Shown: positions 1 through 10,457 of the stretch, piece by piece
How positions within the stretch are numbered: position 1 is the stretch's first letter
Layout: each line of letters starts with the position of its first letter
Source of the DNA: Rhodobiaceae bacterium UBA7804
Lineage (GTDB): Bacteria; Pseudomonadota; Alphaproteobacteria; Parvibaculales; Parvibaculaceae
DNA length: 33,918 nt
Direction of reading: 5' to 3'
Assembly (NCBI GenBank): GCA_002480495.1
Contig: DLCG01000019.1
Span: 129,514-163,431, forward strand
Made by a program: the position numbers and the translations under genes
Notes under the pieces: model-generated
Database searches by the model: none
Seen by the model: only the letters and a program-made list of their open reading frames with translations
Told to the model about the DNA's origin: nothing

Positions 1-1
1 C

Positions 2-1114
2 GGCGTCGCGCACGACTTCAACAATCTCTTGACCGCGATCATCGGCTTCTGCGACCTGTTGCTCGCGCGGCACCAGGCGGGCGATCCGTCCTTCGCAGAT
101 GTCGTGCAGATCAAGCAGAACGCCAACCGCGCGGCCAACCTGACACGTCAGCTTCTCGCCTTCTCGCGGCGGCAAACGCTGCGGCCCAAGGTGCTGTCGC
201 TCACGGATGCGCTTGCCGAATTGCAGAACCTGCTCGCGCGGCTTCTCACCGAAAAGGTCGAACTCAAGATTGTGCATGGGCGGGAGCTCGGCCTTGTGAA
301 GGTCGACCAGAACCAGCTCGAGCAGGTCATCATCAATCTCGCGGTGAATGCGCGCGACGCGATGCCGGACGGCGGGCGGCTCACCATTCGCACGGCCAAT
401 GTGTCGGAGGCGGACAGCCGCGCGCTCGACCATCCGCTGATGCCGCATGGCGAATATGTGCTGATCGAGGTGGCCGACACCGGCTCCGGCATTCCGAAGG
501 AAAATCTGGGCAAGATCTTCGAGCCCTTCTTCACGACGAAGGATCCTTCCAAGGGCACCGGGCTTGGCCTTTCCACCGTCTATGGCATCATCAAGCAGAC
601 GGGCGGTTTCATCTTTCCCTATTCGACGGTGGGCAAGGGCACGACCTTCCGCATCTATCTGCCGCGCTACATCGAGACGGCGGCCGACAAGGCCGCGGAA
701 GCCGCGGCCGTGGCAACGCCCGCCGAAGCGGCGGACCTCACGGGCAAGGGCACGATCCTTCTGGTGGAAGACGAGGACGCCGTACGCACATTCGCGGCGC
801 GTGCGCTCGGCACGCGCGGCTACGAAGTGCTGCAGGCCGAGAGCGGCGAGGTCGCGCTCGATGTCGTGCGGGCGTATGAAGGCCGGATCGATCTCGTCGT
901 ATCGGACGTCGTGATGCCCAACATGGACGGGCCGACCATGGCGAAGGAGTTGAAGGGCCTGCTGCCAGGCACGCCGATCATCTTCGTCTCGGGCTATGCG
1001 GAGGACGCCTTCGCGAAGAATCTCGACCCCGATCAGGAGTTCCATTTCCTGCCGAAGCCCTTCTCTCTGAAGCAGCTTGCCGCCGCCGTGAAGGAGGTCA
1101 TGGGGAACAAGTAA
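2..1114 (+). CDS. cckA: CckA-like hybrid sensor histidine kinase, C-terminal part (5' end outside window)
   Basis: The frame is open from the first bases and begins with the phosphoacceptor H-box GVAHDFNNLLTAI (His at 11-13), so the sensory N-terminus lies outside the window. Next come the HATPase blocks: N-box NLAVNARDAMPDGG, G1 DTGSGIP and G2 GTGLGLSTVYG. A C-terminal receiver domain follows, from about 750, with acidic residues in LLVEDED, the phosphoacceptor Asp in VVSDVVMPNMDG and the Lys of PKPFS. Kinase plus receiver with an HDFNNLLTAI box is the architecture of CckA, which in alphaproteobacteria feeds phosphate through ChpT to CtrA. The CckA name rests on motif resemblance; another hybrid kinase is possible. 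A hairpin follows the stop. Confidence 0.85.
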   Translation, partial: GVAHDFNNLLTAIIGFCDLLLARHQAGDPSFADVVQIKQNANRAANLTRQLLAFSRRQTLRPKVLSLTDALAELQNLLARLLTEKVELKIVHGRELGLVKVDQNQLEQVIINLAVNARDAMPDGGRLTIRTANVSEADSRALDHPLMPHGEYVLIEVADTGSGIPKENLGKIFEPFFTTKDPSKGTGLGLSTVYGIIKQTGGFIFPYSTVGKGTTFRIYLPRYIETAADKAAEAAAVATPAEAADLTGKGTILLVEDEDAVRTFAARALGTRGYEVLQAESGEVALDVVRAYEGRIDLVVSDVVMPNMDGPTMAKELKGLLPGTPIIFVSGYAEDAFAKNLDPDQEFHFLPKPFSLKQLAAAVKEVMGNK

Positions 1115-1198
1115 GGGAGAGCGAGGTACCGGCCAGGGCAGGAAGTCTGCCGGGCATTCTCCTCGCATGGCATGAAAGCTGCCATGGAATGCTGGTTT

Positions 1199-1221
1199 CA
1201 CCCTCGCTGAGGGTGTATTTT
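1199..1221 (+). terminator. Probable intrinsic terminator after the kinase gene
   Basis: A 7-bp perfect stem, CACCCTC/GAGGGTG, with loop GCT is followed by TATTTT. It sits 85 bases after the kinase stop and before the desaturase start. The U-tract is short, so strength is uncertain. Confidence 0.5.
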
Positions 1222-1255
1222 GTACCAGTATGAAACGCGAGGTCAGCGTCCTTCC

Positions 1256-2314
1256 ATGTCCGCCGATCTGACGACATTGACGCCCGAGAGCTCGAGGCCC
1301 GCCACCGGCGCGGAGAACCATCGCGCGGCGCTTGCCATTGCGCGCCGTCACATGGGCCATGTCGCCTGGCCGACCGTTTTCGTTTCGCTCGGATCGCTTG
1401 CGGGGCTTGCCGTTTCGAGCGCGGCGGCGCTCACCGGTCTATGGCCCTTCTGGGCGGCGGCGCTCGTCAACGGCTATCTCATGCTGATGCAGTTCATGGC
1501 GGTTCATGACGGCATTCACGAAGCGATCTCGGGCGACGACAAGCGCTATAAATGGCTGAACGATCTGCTGGCCTGGATCGGCGGCATCGTCACGCTCATA
1601 CCCTATCGTGGCTATGACGTGATGCATCTCGTGCATCACCGCTATACCAACGATTTCGAGCGCGATCCGGACACATGGTGCGCGGGGCGGAACCCGCTGC
1701 TGCTGGTCTTGCGCTTCTTCACGCAGACGCCGCACTACGTCTACATGATGACGCGGATGGGGCTGTGGAAGGACAAGGCGCATCGCAGGCAATATTTCAT
1801 CGCCGGCGCCCATCACCTCACGGCCTGGACGGTGCTCGCGGCCGGTTTCGTCTATGGCTTCGGCTACGAGGTGCTGATGCTCTGGATCGTGCCGACCTTC
1901 CTCAATGTCGCGCTGATCGGTCTCGTCTTCAACTATCTGCCGCATCGCCCGCATGTCTCGCAGGAGCGGTACAAGGATTCCGGCGTCTTCCTGCTGCCGC
2001 GCGCGATCCATCGCGTGGTGACGGTGCTCGACATGTATCAGACCTACCATCTGATCCATCACCTCTTTCCCCGTATTCCGTTCTACCGGATCGGCGCGGC
2101 CTTCCATGAAATGCGGCCGATCCTGGAGGCGGAAGGGGCGGCGATCCATGACTGGACCCATGCCTGGGATCGCAAGCCCTCGCGGGGCCTCGGCGCGCCT
2201 GTGACGGGCGTCGCGCCGGGTGCGCGGATCGCGCGCAAAAGTGCGAGCGAGGCGGCGGCCCGCAACGCGGCGAGCGGGAGCGATCAGCCGGAACGCCGCG
2301 CGAACACGAACTGA
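1256..2314 (+). CDS. Membrane fatty acid desaturase-family di-iron protein
   Basis: The protein is 352 aa from the ATG at 1256; an upstream in-frame TTG at 1220 is less likely. Histidine boxes are HDGIHE (84-89), HLVHH (124-128) and HLIHH (265-269), with an extra LPHRPH near 229-233. These are the metal ligands of membrane di-iron desaturases and hydroxylases. Hydrophobic stretches around 38-85, 103-116 and 187-226 fit a multi-pass inner-membrane protein. The HH-x-x-TN-x(4)-DPD and PHRPH words also recall beta-carotene hydroxylase/ketolase relatives, so the substrate (acyl chain or carotenoid) is not decided by sequence. The C-terminal 50 residues are Ala/Arg-rich and look disordered. It stands alone between two terminated units. 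Confidence 0.8.
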   Translation: MSADLTTLTPESSRPATGAENHRAALAIARRHMGHVAWPTVFVSLGSLAGLAVSSAAALTGLWPFWAAALVNGYLMLMQFMAVHDGIHEAISGDDKRYKWLNDLLAWIGGIVTLIPYRGYDVMHLVHHRYTNDFERDPDTWCAGRNPLLLVLRFFTQTPHYVYMMTRMGLWKDKAHRRQYFIAGAHHLTAWTVLAAGFVYGFGYEVLMLWIVPTFLNVALIGLVFNYLPHRPHVSQERYKDSGVFLLPRAIHRVVTVLDMYQTYHLIHHLFPRIPFYRIGAAFHEMRPILEAEGAAIHDWTHAWDRKPSRGLGAPVTGVAPGARIARKSASEAAARNAASGSDQPERRANTN

Positions 2315-2348
2315 TTTTCCCTTTGTTTTCAGCGGCTTGAATTTTTCA

Positions 2349-2376
2349 TTGCCAGTGAGAACAAAATAAGTACATT
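2349..2376 (+). promoter_or_regulatory. recA promoter candidate
   Basis: TTGCCA (2349-2354) and TACATT (2371-2376) are separated by 16 bases and resemble sigma-70 -35 and -10 elements. The spacer contains the SOS box, so a bound LexA would block this promoter. Confidence 0.45.
2359..2373 (+). promoter_or_regulatory. LexA (SOS) box upstream of recA
   Basis: The sequence GAACAAAATAAGTAC is GAAC-N7-GTAC, one base off the alphaproteobacterial SOS consensus GAAC-N7-GAAC (established knowledge). It lies 63 bases upstream of the recA ATG and overlaps the candidate promoter spacer. This fits the usual damage-inducible control of recA. Confidence 0.7.
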
Positions 2377-2436
2377 AACCGTCATGAACAGCGCATTGCG
2401 CGACTCGGGCGGCGATGAAATAAGGGGAAATCACTC

Positions 2437-3540
2437 ATGTCCAAGAATGTTGTGAGTCTCGTGGCCAAAGACGATACGGACAAGAAAAAGGCGCTGGACG
2501 CCGCGCTCAGCCAGATCGAGCGCTCGTTCGGCAAGGGTTCCATCATGCGGCTCGGCAAGAACGAGCAGGTGGTGGAGATCGAAGCGATTTCCACCGGCTC
2601 GCTCGGTCTCGATATCGCGCTCGGCATCGGCGGTCTGCCGCGCGGGCGCATCGTCGAGATCTATGGGCCGGAATCTTCGGGCAAGACGACGCTGGCGCTC
2701 CAGACCGTCGCCGAGGCCCAGAAGAAGGGCGGTGTCTGCGCCTTCGTGGATGCGGAGCATGCGCTCGACCCCATTTACGCCCGCAAGCTTGGCGTCCACC
2801 TCGACGATCTTCTGATCTCGCAGCCCGATACGGGCGAACAGGCGCTTGAAATCGCCGACACGCTGGTGCGCTCCGGGGCGGTCGATGTCCTCGTGATCGA
2901 CTCGGTCGCCGCGCTCACTCCCAAGGCCGAACTTGAAGGCGAGATGGGCGACAGCCTGCCAGGCCTTCAGGCGCGCCTCATGAGCCAGGCGCTGCGCAAG
3001 CTCACCGCCTCGATTTCCAAGTCGAACACGATGGTGATCTTCATCAACCAGATCCGCATGAAGATCGGCGTGATGTTCGGCAGCCCGGAAACCACGACGG
3101 GCGGCAATGCGCTCAAGTTCTACGCTTCGGTTCGCCTCGATATCCGCCGCATCGGCGCGATCAAGGAGCGCGACGAGGTGGTCGGCAACCAGACCCGCGT
3201 CAAGGTCGTGAAGAACAAGGTTGCGCCGCCCTTCAAGCAGATCGAGTTCGACATCATGTATGGCGAGGGTATCTCGAAGACGGGTGAACTGATCGACCTC
3301 GGTGTGAAGGCCGGGATCGTCGAGAAATCCGGTTCCTGGTTCTCCTATAACAGCCAGCGCGTGGGGCAGGGTCGCGAGAATGCCAAGCAGTTCCTCAAGG
3401 ATAATCCCGACGTCGCCAACGAGATCGAGCTTGCGATCCGCCAGAATGCGGGCCTCATCGCCGAGCAGATCATGGATGTGCGCGGCGAAGACGACGAGGA
3501 CAGCGCCGACGACAGCGGCGATATGGAAGCGAGCGCCTGA
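2437..3540 (+). CDS. recA: Recombinase RecA
   Basis: RecA polymerises on single-stranded DNA, drives homologous strand exchange and stimulates LexA self-cleavage. The protein is 367 aa, slightly longer than E. coli RecA. Walker A GPESSGKTT is at residues 77-85 and Walker B VLVID at 151-155. The conserved MIFINQ-type loop, seen here as VIFINQIRMKIG, and the GGNALKFYAS region follow. The C-terminus is a strongly acidic tail (EDDEDSADDSGD), as is typical. The ATG at 2437 has AAGGGGA at 2422-2428 as ribosome binding site. It is probably monocistronic: it has its own SOS-controlled promoter and a strong terminator downstream. Confidence 0.98.
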   Translation: MSKNVVSLVAKDDTDKKKALDAALSQIERSFGKGSIMRLGKNEQVVEIEAISTGSLGLDIALGIGGLPRGRIVEIYGPESSGKTTLALQTVAEAQKKGGVCAFVDAEHALDPIYARKLGVHLDDLLISQPDTGEQALEIADTLVRSGAVDVLVIDSVAALTPKAELEGEMGDSLPGLQARLMSQALRKLTASISKSNTMVIFINQIRMKIGVMFGSPETTTGGNALKFYASVRLDIRRIGAIKERDEVVGNQTRVKVVKNKVAPPFKQIEFDIMYGEGISKTGELIDLGVKAGIVEKSGSWFSYNSQRVGQGRENAKQFLKDNPDVANEIELAIRQNAGLIAEQIMDVRGEDDEDSADDSGDMEASA

Positions 3541-3625
3541 CGCTTGCGGGGGAGGCGCGATCTCGTTCCGTAACTCGCCTTTCGACAGGTTTCTCTAGTT
3601 CGGTTCGTTTGGCCGAGCATCAAGG

Positions 3626-3660
3626 ACGGCGCCGGGTACCCTCCGGCGCCGTTCTCATTT
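3626..3660 (+). terminator. Intrinsic terminator downstream of recA
   Basis: A perfect 10-bp stem ACGGCGCCGG/CCGGCGCCGT (3626-3635 and 3643-3652) with a 7-base loop is followed by TTCTCATTTT. It separates recA from alaS. Confidence 0.8.
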
Positions 3661-3866
3661 TGCGGAGCGGGCATGGCTGCCGGGAGAGACCGCGAAAATC
3701 CGGTTTTCGATGCTCCTTGGCGCGAAGGCCGATTCTGGACAGTTGCAAGGGCGACAGGTAAAAGCTGGCACCCTATATTTCTTAATGGAACCGGGCGGAT
3801 AGAGCCGTGAGGGCCGAGCCGCCGGGGTGTCCCCTTGATTGTGTCAGAGAGCGGAAGCGCAAGCGA

Positions 3867-6557
<2,691 letters not shown>

Positions 6558-6593
6558 GCGAAGTCTCGTTCGCGGCCAGTTCGGCGCAATGAA

Positions 6594-6623
6594 AAAGGCC
6601 CGGCTTTGCCGGGCCTTTGTCTT
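6594..6623. terminator. Bidirectional terminator between alaS and icd
   Basis: An 11-bp perfect inverted repeat AAAGGCCCGGC/GCCGGGCCTTT (6594-6604, 6608-6618) is flanked by A-runs on the left and T-rich sequence on the right. It can therefore terminate both convergent genes. Confidence 0.85.
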
Positions 6624-6659
6624 TTCGCGAAGGTCTTTTCGGGAACCCGCAGGCCTGCT

Positions 6660-7883
6660 TCAGCTCGCCTTTGCCAGCGCCTTTCCAAGGTTCTCCGCCA
6701 CCTTGTCTAGGAAGCCCTCCGTCGAAAGCCAGGACTGTTCCGAGCCGACGAGAAGGGCCAGATCCTTCGTCATGTAGCCTTTTTCCACAGTCGAAACGCA
6801 GACCTGCTCGAGCGTGTGCGCGAATTCGGCAAGCGCATCGTTGCCGTCGAGCTTCGCGCGATGCGAGAGGCCGCGCGTCCAGGCGAAGATCGAGGCGATC
6901 GAGTTCGTGGAGGTTTCCTCGCCGCGCTGATGCGCGCGGTAGTGACGCGTCACCGTGCCGTGCGCGGCTTCCGCTTCCATGATGTCGCCGTCCGGCGTCA
7001 TCAGCACGGAGGTCATGAGACCCAGCGATCCGAAGCCCTGCGCAACGGAGTCCGACTGAACGTCGCCGTCATAGTTCTTGCAGGCCCAGACGTAACCGCC
7101 GGACCACTTCATCGCAGAGGCCACCATGTCGTCGATGAGGCGATGTTCATAGGTGATCTTTGCCGCCTCGAAGTCCGCCTTGAATTCCTTCTCGTAGATT
7201 TCCTGGAATAGATTCTTGAAGCGGCCGTCATAGGTCTTGAGGATCGTGTTCTTGGTCGACAGGTAGACCGGGTATTTCCGGTCGAGGCCGTATTTCATGC
7301 AGGCGCGGGCGAAGTCGCGGATCGAGTCGTCGAGGTTGTACATGCCCATGGCGACGCCGCCGCCGGGGAAGTCGTAGATTTCTTCCTCGATCTTCTGCTT
7401 GCCGTCTTCCGACACCCAGGTAAGCGTCAGCTTGCCCTTGCCGGGGATGAGAATGTCCGTCGCCCGGTACTGGTCGCCAAAGGCATGACGGCCGATCACG
7501 ATCGGCTCCGTCCAGCCCGGCACGAGGCGGGGGATATTGCGGCAGATGATCGGTTCGCGGAAAACGGTGCCACCGAGAATGTTGCGGATCGTGCCGTTCG
7601 GCGAGCGCCACATCTTCTTGAGCTTGAATTCTTCAACGCGCGCTTCGTCCGGCGTGATGGTCGCGCATTTCACGCCGACGCCGTGCCGCTTGATCGCTTC
7701 GGCGGCGTCCACGGTCACCTGGTCGTCGGTGGCGTCGCGGTGCTCCATGCCGAGGTCGTAGTAGTCCAGCTTCAGGTCCAGATAGGGGAAGATCAGCTTG
7801 TCCTTGATCATCTGCCAGATGATCCGGGTCATCTCATCGCCATCGAGATCGACCACGGGGTTTACGACTTTGATCTTCGGCAT
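6660..7883 (-). CDS. icd: NADP-dependent isocitrate dehydrogenase
   Basis: This TCA-cycle enzyme oxidatively decarboxylates isocitrate to 2-oxoglutarate. The 407-aa product begins MPKIKVVNPVVDLDGDEMTRIIW and is of the dimeric, eukaryote-like type (IDH subfamily II, about 400-410 aa) common in alphaproteobacteria. Visible family blocks are CATITPDEARVEEF, SPNGTIRNILGGTVFREPI, STKNTILKTYDGRFK, DDMVASAMKWSGGYVWACKNYDGDVQSD and the nucleotide-binding segment AAHGTVTRHYRAHQ. The ATG at 7883 is preceded by AAGGA six bases away. A longer open frame runs upstream into trmJ territory but is an antisense shadow. It is convergent with alaS and divergent from trmJ. Confidence 0.97.
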   Translation of the reverse strand: MPKIKVVNPVVDLDGDEMTRIIWQMIKDKLIFPYLDLKLDYYDLGMEHRDATDDQVTVDAAEAIKRHGVGVKCATITPDEARVEEFKLKKMWRSPNGTIRNILGGTVFREPIICRNIPRLVPGWTEPIVIGRHAFGDQYRATDILIPGKGKLTLTWVSEDGKQKIEEEIYDFPGGGVAMGMYNLDDSIRDFARACMKYGLDRKYPVYLSTKNTILKTYDGRFKNLFQEIYEKEFKADFEAAKITYEHRLIDDMVASAMKWSGGYVWACKNYDGDVQSDSVAQGFGSLGLMTSVLMTPDGDIMEAEAAHGTVTRHYRAHQRGEETSTNSIASIFAWTRGLSHRAKLDGNDALAEFAHTLEQVCVSTVEKGYMTKDLALLVGSEQSWLSTEGFLDKVAENLGKALAKAS

Positions 7884-8084
7884 GGGGGGTCCTTCGACAG
7901 TGACATACGGACGGGGCGGGCTCGGCGCGCAGACAGGCACACGGGCGCCGCGCGAAGGGCCGAAACCGGCCCACATCCCTATAACATCGCGGGCCGATTG
8001 ATTAAAGGCGGCCAATCGCCTATTGACCGCGTGCCCGCTTCCGGCGGGCAAGGTTCCCCTAACGGAAGGCAGCGGATCGGCGGC

Positions 8085-8873
8085 ATGGCCGGAACGGATC
8101 GCACGAAAAAATCGGAAGCGAAGCAGGCGCCCGGACCCGCGGTGATTCTCGTCGCGCCGCAGCTCGGCGAGAATATCGGCACGGCGGCGCGGGCCATGCT
8201 GAATTTCGGGCTGACCGATCTCAGGCTCGTGCGGCCGCGCGACGGGTGGCCGAACGAGCGTGCCCGGGCGGCGGCTTCCGGGGCCGATGTCGTTATCGAC
8301 AATGTGCAGGTCTTCGAGCGGACGGAAGATGCGATTACCGGGCTCGATTATGTCATTGCGACGACAGCCCGCGCGCGCGGCATGGTGAAGCCCATTCTCA
8401 CGCCGGAAACGGCCGCGCTCCGCATGCGCGAGGCCTTCGCGGGCGGGGGCGGCGCGGGGCTTCTTTTCGGGCCGGAGCGCACCGGACTGGAGAATGACGA
8501 TGTGGCGCTGGCCGACGCCATCATGATGGTGCCGGTCAACCCGGCCTTCGCCTCGCTCAATCTCGCGCAATGCGTGCTGCTCATGTCCTATGAATGGCAC
8601 AAGGCCGGCGACCGCACGGCGGGTGAGCGGATCGACTATCAGCAGACGCGGCCGGCAAAGAAGGAGGAGCTGATCGGCTTCTTCGAGCATCTTGAAGGCG
8701 AACTCGACCGTTTCGGTTTCCTGAAGCCGCCGGAGAAGCGGCCTTCGATGGTTCGCAACCTGCGCAACATGTTCCAGCGCGCCAGCCTCACCGAGCAGGA
8801 AGTACGCACGCTCAGGGGCGTCGTAGCCTCCCTCACGAGGCGCTATCCGAAGGGCGAAGAGCCGCGGGAATAG
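8085..8873 (+). CDS. trmJ: SPOUT-family tRNA/rRNA 2'-O-methyltransferase, TrmJ-like
   Basis: The 262-aa product starts MAGTDRTKKSEAK and then enters the SpoU/TrmJ fold with VILVAPQLGENIGTAARAM. The trefoil-knot SAM-binding blocks are LLFGPERTGLENDD and IMMVPVNPAFASLNLAQCV. TrmJ methylates the ribose at position 32 of several tRNAs; the N-terminal catalytic domain plus a C-terminal extension of about 90 residues fits that subfamily. The ATG at 8085 is chosen because family similarity begins just after it; the Shine-Dalgarno (GGAAGG, 8064-8069) is rather far. It is transcribed away from icd. Related TrmL/TrmH activities cannot be excluded. Confidence 0.85.
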   Translation: MAGTDRTKKSEAKQAPGPAVILVAPQLGENIGTAARAMLNFGLTDLRLVRPRDGWPNERARAAASGADVVIDNVQVFERTEDAITGLDYVIATTARARGMVKPILTPETAALRMREAFAGGGGAGLLFGPERTGLENDDVALADAIMMVPVNPAFASLNLAQCVLLMSYEWHKAGDRTAGERIDYQQTRPAKKEELIGFFEHLEGELDRFGFLKPPEKRPSMVRNLRNMFQRASLTEQEVRTLRGVVASLTRRYPKGEEPRE

Positions 8874-8889
8874 GCCGTTTCCCGGGGAT

Positions 8890-8918
8890 TTGACACCCCC
8901 CGCCCCCCGCGCTACAAC
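8890..8918 (+). promoter_or_regulatory. Strong sigma-70-like promoter of rpsD
   Basis: A consensus -35 TTGACA (8890-8895) is separated by 17 bases from TACAAC (8913-8918). This leaves an untranslated leader of about 165 bases before rpsD, as is usual for a ribosomal protein gene. Confidence 0.7.
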
Positions 8919-8925
8919 CCCGCTC

Positions 8926-8971
8926 GAAACGGGCTTCGCCATTCATTGCAAATGGGGCGGGGCCCGGTTTC
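8926..8971 (+). promoter_or_regulatory. Imperfect hairpin in the rpsD leader
   Basis: GAAACGGGC (8926-8934) can pair with GCCCGGTTTC (8962-8971) with one bulge. Inside it, CGCCAT (8937-8942) can pair with ATGG..GCG (8952-8959). It begins just after the predicted -10, so it would sit at the 5' end of the transcript. S4 autoregulates translation in other bacteria, but a link here is speculative. Confidence 0.3.
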
Positions 8972-9092
8972 TTTCGATACGCACCCGCGGGGGCGGCGAC
9001 GCTTGTAGCCGATCCCTGTCGGCCCTGGTCCGGAGAAGCGGAAAAGGGCAGAGGAGGGCGCGTTTCCTTCATATTCGAACCCGAGGAACGCG

Positions 9093-9713
9093 ATGACAAA
9101 GCGCCAGGAGTCCAAGTACAAAATCGACCGCCGGATGGGCGAAAACATCTGGGGTCGCCCGAAGAGCCCGGTCAATCGCCGCGAATACGGCCCCGGCCAG
9201 CACGGACAGCGCCGCAAGGGCAAGCTTTCCGACTTTGGCGTCCAGCTCCGCGCCAAGCAGAAGCTCAAGGGTTTCTACGGCAATATTTCCGAAAAGCAGT
9301 TCCGCGGCATCTACAAGGAAGCCGACCGCCAGAAGGGCGACACGGGCGAAATCCTGATCGGCCTGCTCGAGCGCCGTCTGGACGCCGTCGTCTACCGCGC
9401 GAAGTTCGTGCCGACCGTCTTCGCCGCCCGTCAGTTCGTGGGCCACGGCCACGTGCTCGTGAACGGCAAGCGCGTCAATGTACCGAGCTACCGCCTGCGT
9501 GACGGCGATGTCGTCGAGGTGCGCGAGAAGTCGAAGCAGCTCGCTCTCGTTCTCGAAGCGACGCAGTCGGCCGAGCGCGACGTGCCGGACTACATCGAAG
9601 CCGATCACGACAAGATGACGGCGAAGTTCGTTCGCACCCCGGCCTTTGCCGATGTGCCTTATGCGGCGCAGATGGAACCGAACCTCGTCATCGAATTCTA
9701 CTCGCGCAGCTGA
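9093..9713 (+). CDS. rpsD: 30S ribosomal protein S4
   Basis: S4 nucleates 30S assembly by binding the 5' domain of 16S rRNA. The 206-aa protein starts MTKRQESKYKIDRRMGENIWG and contains the hallmark YGPGQHGQRRKGKLSDFG. The S4 RNA-binding domain, roughly residues 94-155, begins LERRLDAVVYRAKF and includes RQFVGHGHVLVNGKRVNVPSYRL in two parts. No cysteine is present, so it is the zinc-free (C-minus) form usual in alphaproteobacteria. GAGGAA precedes the ATG at a good distance. It has its own promoter and a strong terminator, so it is monocistronic rather than part of the large ribosomal operon. Confidence 0.98.
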   Translation: MTKRQESKYKIDRRMGENIWGRPKSPVNRREYGPGQHGQRRKGKLSDFGVQLRAKQKLKGFYGNISEKQFRGIYKEADRQKGDTGEILIGLLERRLDAVVYRAKFVPTVFAARQFVGHGHVLVNGKRVNVPSYRLRDGDVVEVREKSKQLALVLEATQSAERDVPDYIEADHDKMTAKFVRTPAFADVPYAAQMEPNLVIEFYSRS

Positions 9714-9769
9714 TCTCTGCGCTGGGGATTTCTGTTCGCGCTCGTAATCGAGCCGCGACAGCGAAAACG

Positions 9770-9799
9770 AAAAGGCCGCTCGAAAGAGCGGCCTTTTTT
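9770..9799. terminator. Bidirectional terminator between rpsD and grxD
   Basis: A perfect 12-bp stem AAAAGGCCGCTC/GAGCGGCCTTTT (9770-9781, 9786-9797) closed by a GAAA tetraloop is flanked by A-run and T-run. It ends both rpsD and the leftward purine operon. Confidence 0.9.
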
Positions 9800-9828
9800 G
9801 TTGCCGTAGGGCAGTAGGGCGGGGTGCC

Positions 9829-10167
9829 TTACGCCGCCTGCGTTTCGATACCCTTCTGGGCAAGGTAGTCGCGCAGCTCGCCCTGCTCGAACATCTCGCG
9901 GACGATGTCGCAACCGCCGACGAATTCGCCCTTCACATAGAGCTGCGGAATGGTCGGCCAGTCGGAGAATTCCTTGATGCCCTGGCGGATGTCGTCATCC
10001 TCCAGCACGTTGATGCCCTTGAAGGGCACGCCAAGATAAGTCAGCACCTGCACGACGGCATTCGAAAAGCCGCACTGCGGAAAGACGGGCGTGCCTTTCA
10101 TGAAAAGCACCACGTCCTCGCTCGACACTTCATTCTTGATGCGGTCGAAGACCGGATTTTCGCTCAT
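9829..10167 (-). CDS. grxD: Monothiol glutaredoxin, Grx4/GrxD family
   Basis: The 112-aa product contains the monothiol CGFS active site (residues 32-35) in FPQCGFSNAVVQ, the WPTIPQLYVKGEFVGGCDI glutathione-binding block and a KG motif upstream of the active site. CGFS glutaredoxins bind a bridging [2Fe-2S] cluster with glutathione and pair with BolA proteins in iron-sulfur trafficking. The gene immediately upstream is a BolA-family gene, 34 bases away, in line with that partnership. It is the last gene of the leftward purine operon, next to a strong terminator. Confidence 0.95.
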   Translation of the reverse strand: MSENPVFDRIKNEVSSEDVVLFMKGTPVFPQCGFSNAVVQVLTYLGVPFKGINVLEDDDIRQGIKEFSDWPTIPQLYVKGEFVGGCDIVREMFEQGELRDYLAQKGIETQAA

Positions 10168-10201
10168 CTGTTTCTCCTCTCCGCGCCTCGCGCGGGGTGG
10201 T

Positions 10202-10438
10202 TCAATCCTGCGGCGCGCTGGTCTGCAGCGCCAATGCGTGTAGCTCGTTGCCCATGCCGCCCTTCAGCGCCGCATAGACCATCTGGTGCTGCTGCACGCG
10301 CGTCTTGCCCTTGAAAGAGGCGGAGACGACATTCGCGGCATAGTGATCGCCGTCGCCGGCAAGATCGCGAATGTCGACAATGGCATCGGGTATCGCCTCC
10401 TTGATCAGGCGCTCGATCTCCGACGCGGTCATTGCCAT
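10202..10438 (-). CDS. BolA-family protein (partner of monothiol glutaredoxin)
   Basis: This 78-aa protein starts MAMTASEIERLIKEAIPDA and has the BolA fold signatures GDGDHYAANVVSASFKGK, the helix with RVQQHQMVYAALKG and the conserved His in ELHALAL. BolA proteins form a [2Fe-2S]-bridged heterodimer with CGFS glutaredoxins. The start at 10438 is preceded by GGGGGAG about nine bases upstream; an ATG two codons later (10432) is an alternative. The frame is open further upstream to 10504 but that overlaps purL. It lies 19 bases after purL and directly before grxD, so co-transcription is likely. It is closer to the short BolA2/IbaG type than to E. coli BolA. Confidence 0.9.
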   Translation of the reverse strand: MAMTASEIERLIKEAIPDAIVDIRDLAGDGDHYAANVVSASFKGKTRVQQHQMVYAALKGGMGNELHALALQTSAPQD

Positions 10439-10457
10439 TTCTCGTTCTCCCCCGGCC

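Noticed and set aside
7884..8942. Upstream extension of the icd frame
   Set aside because: Similarity to isocitrate dehydrogenase begins at the ATG at 7883 with a good ribosome site; the extension is antisense to trmJ.
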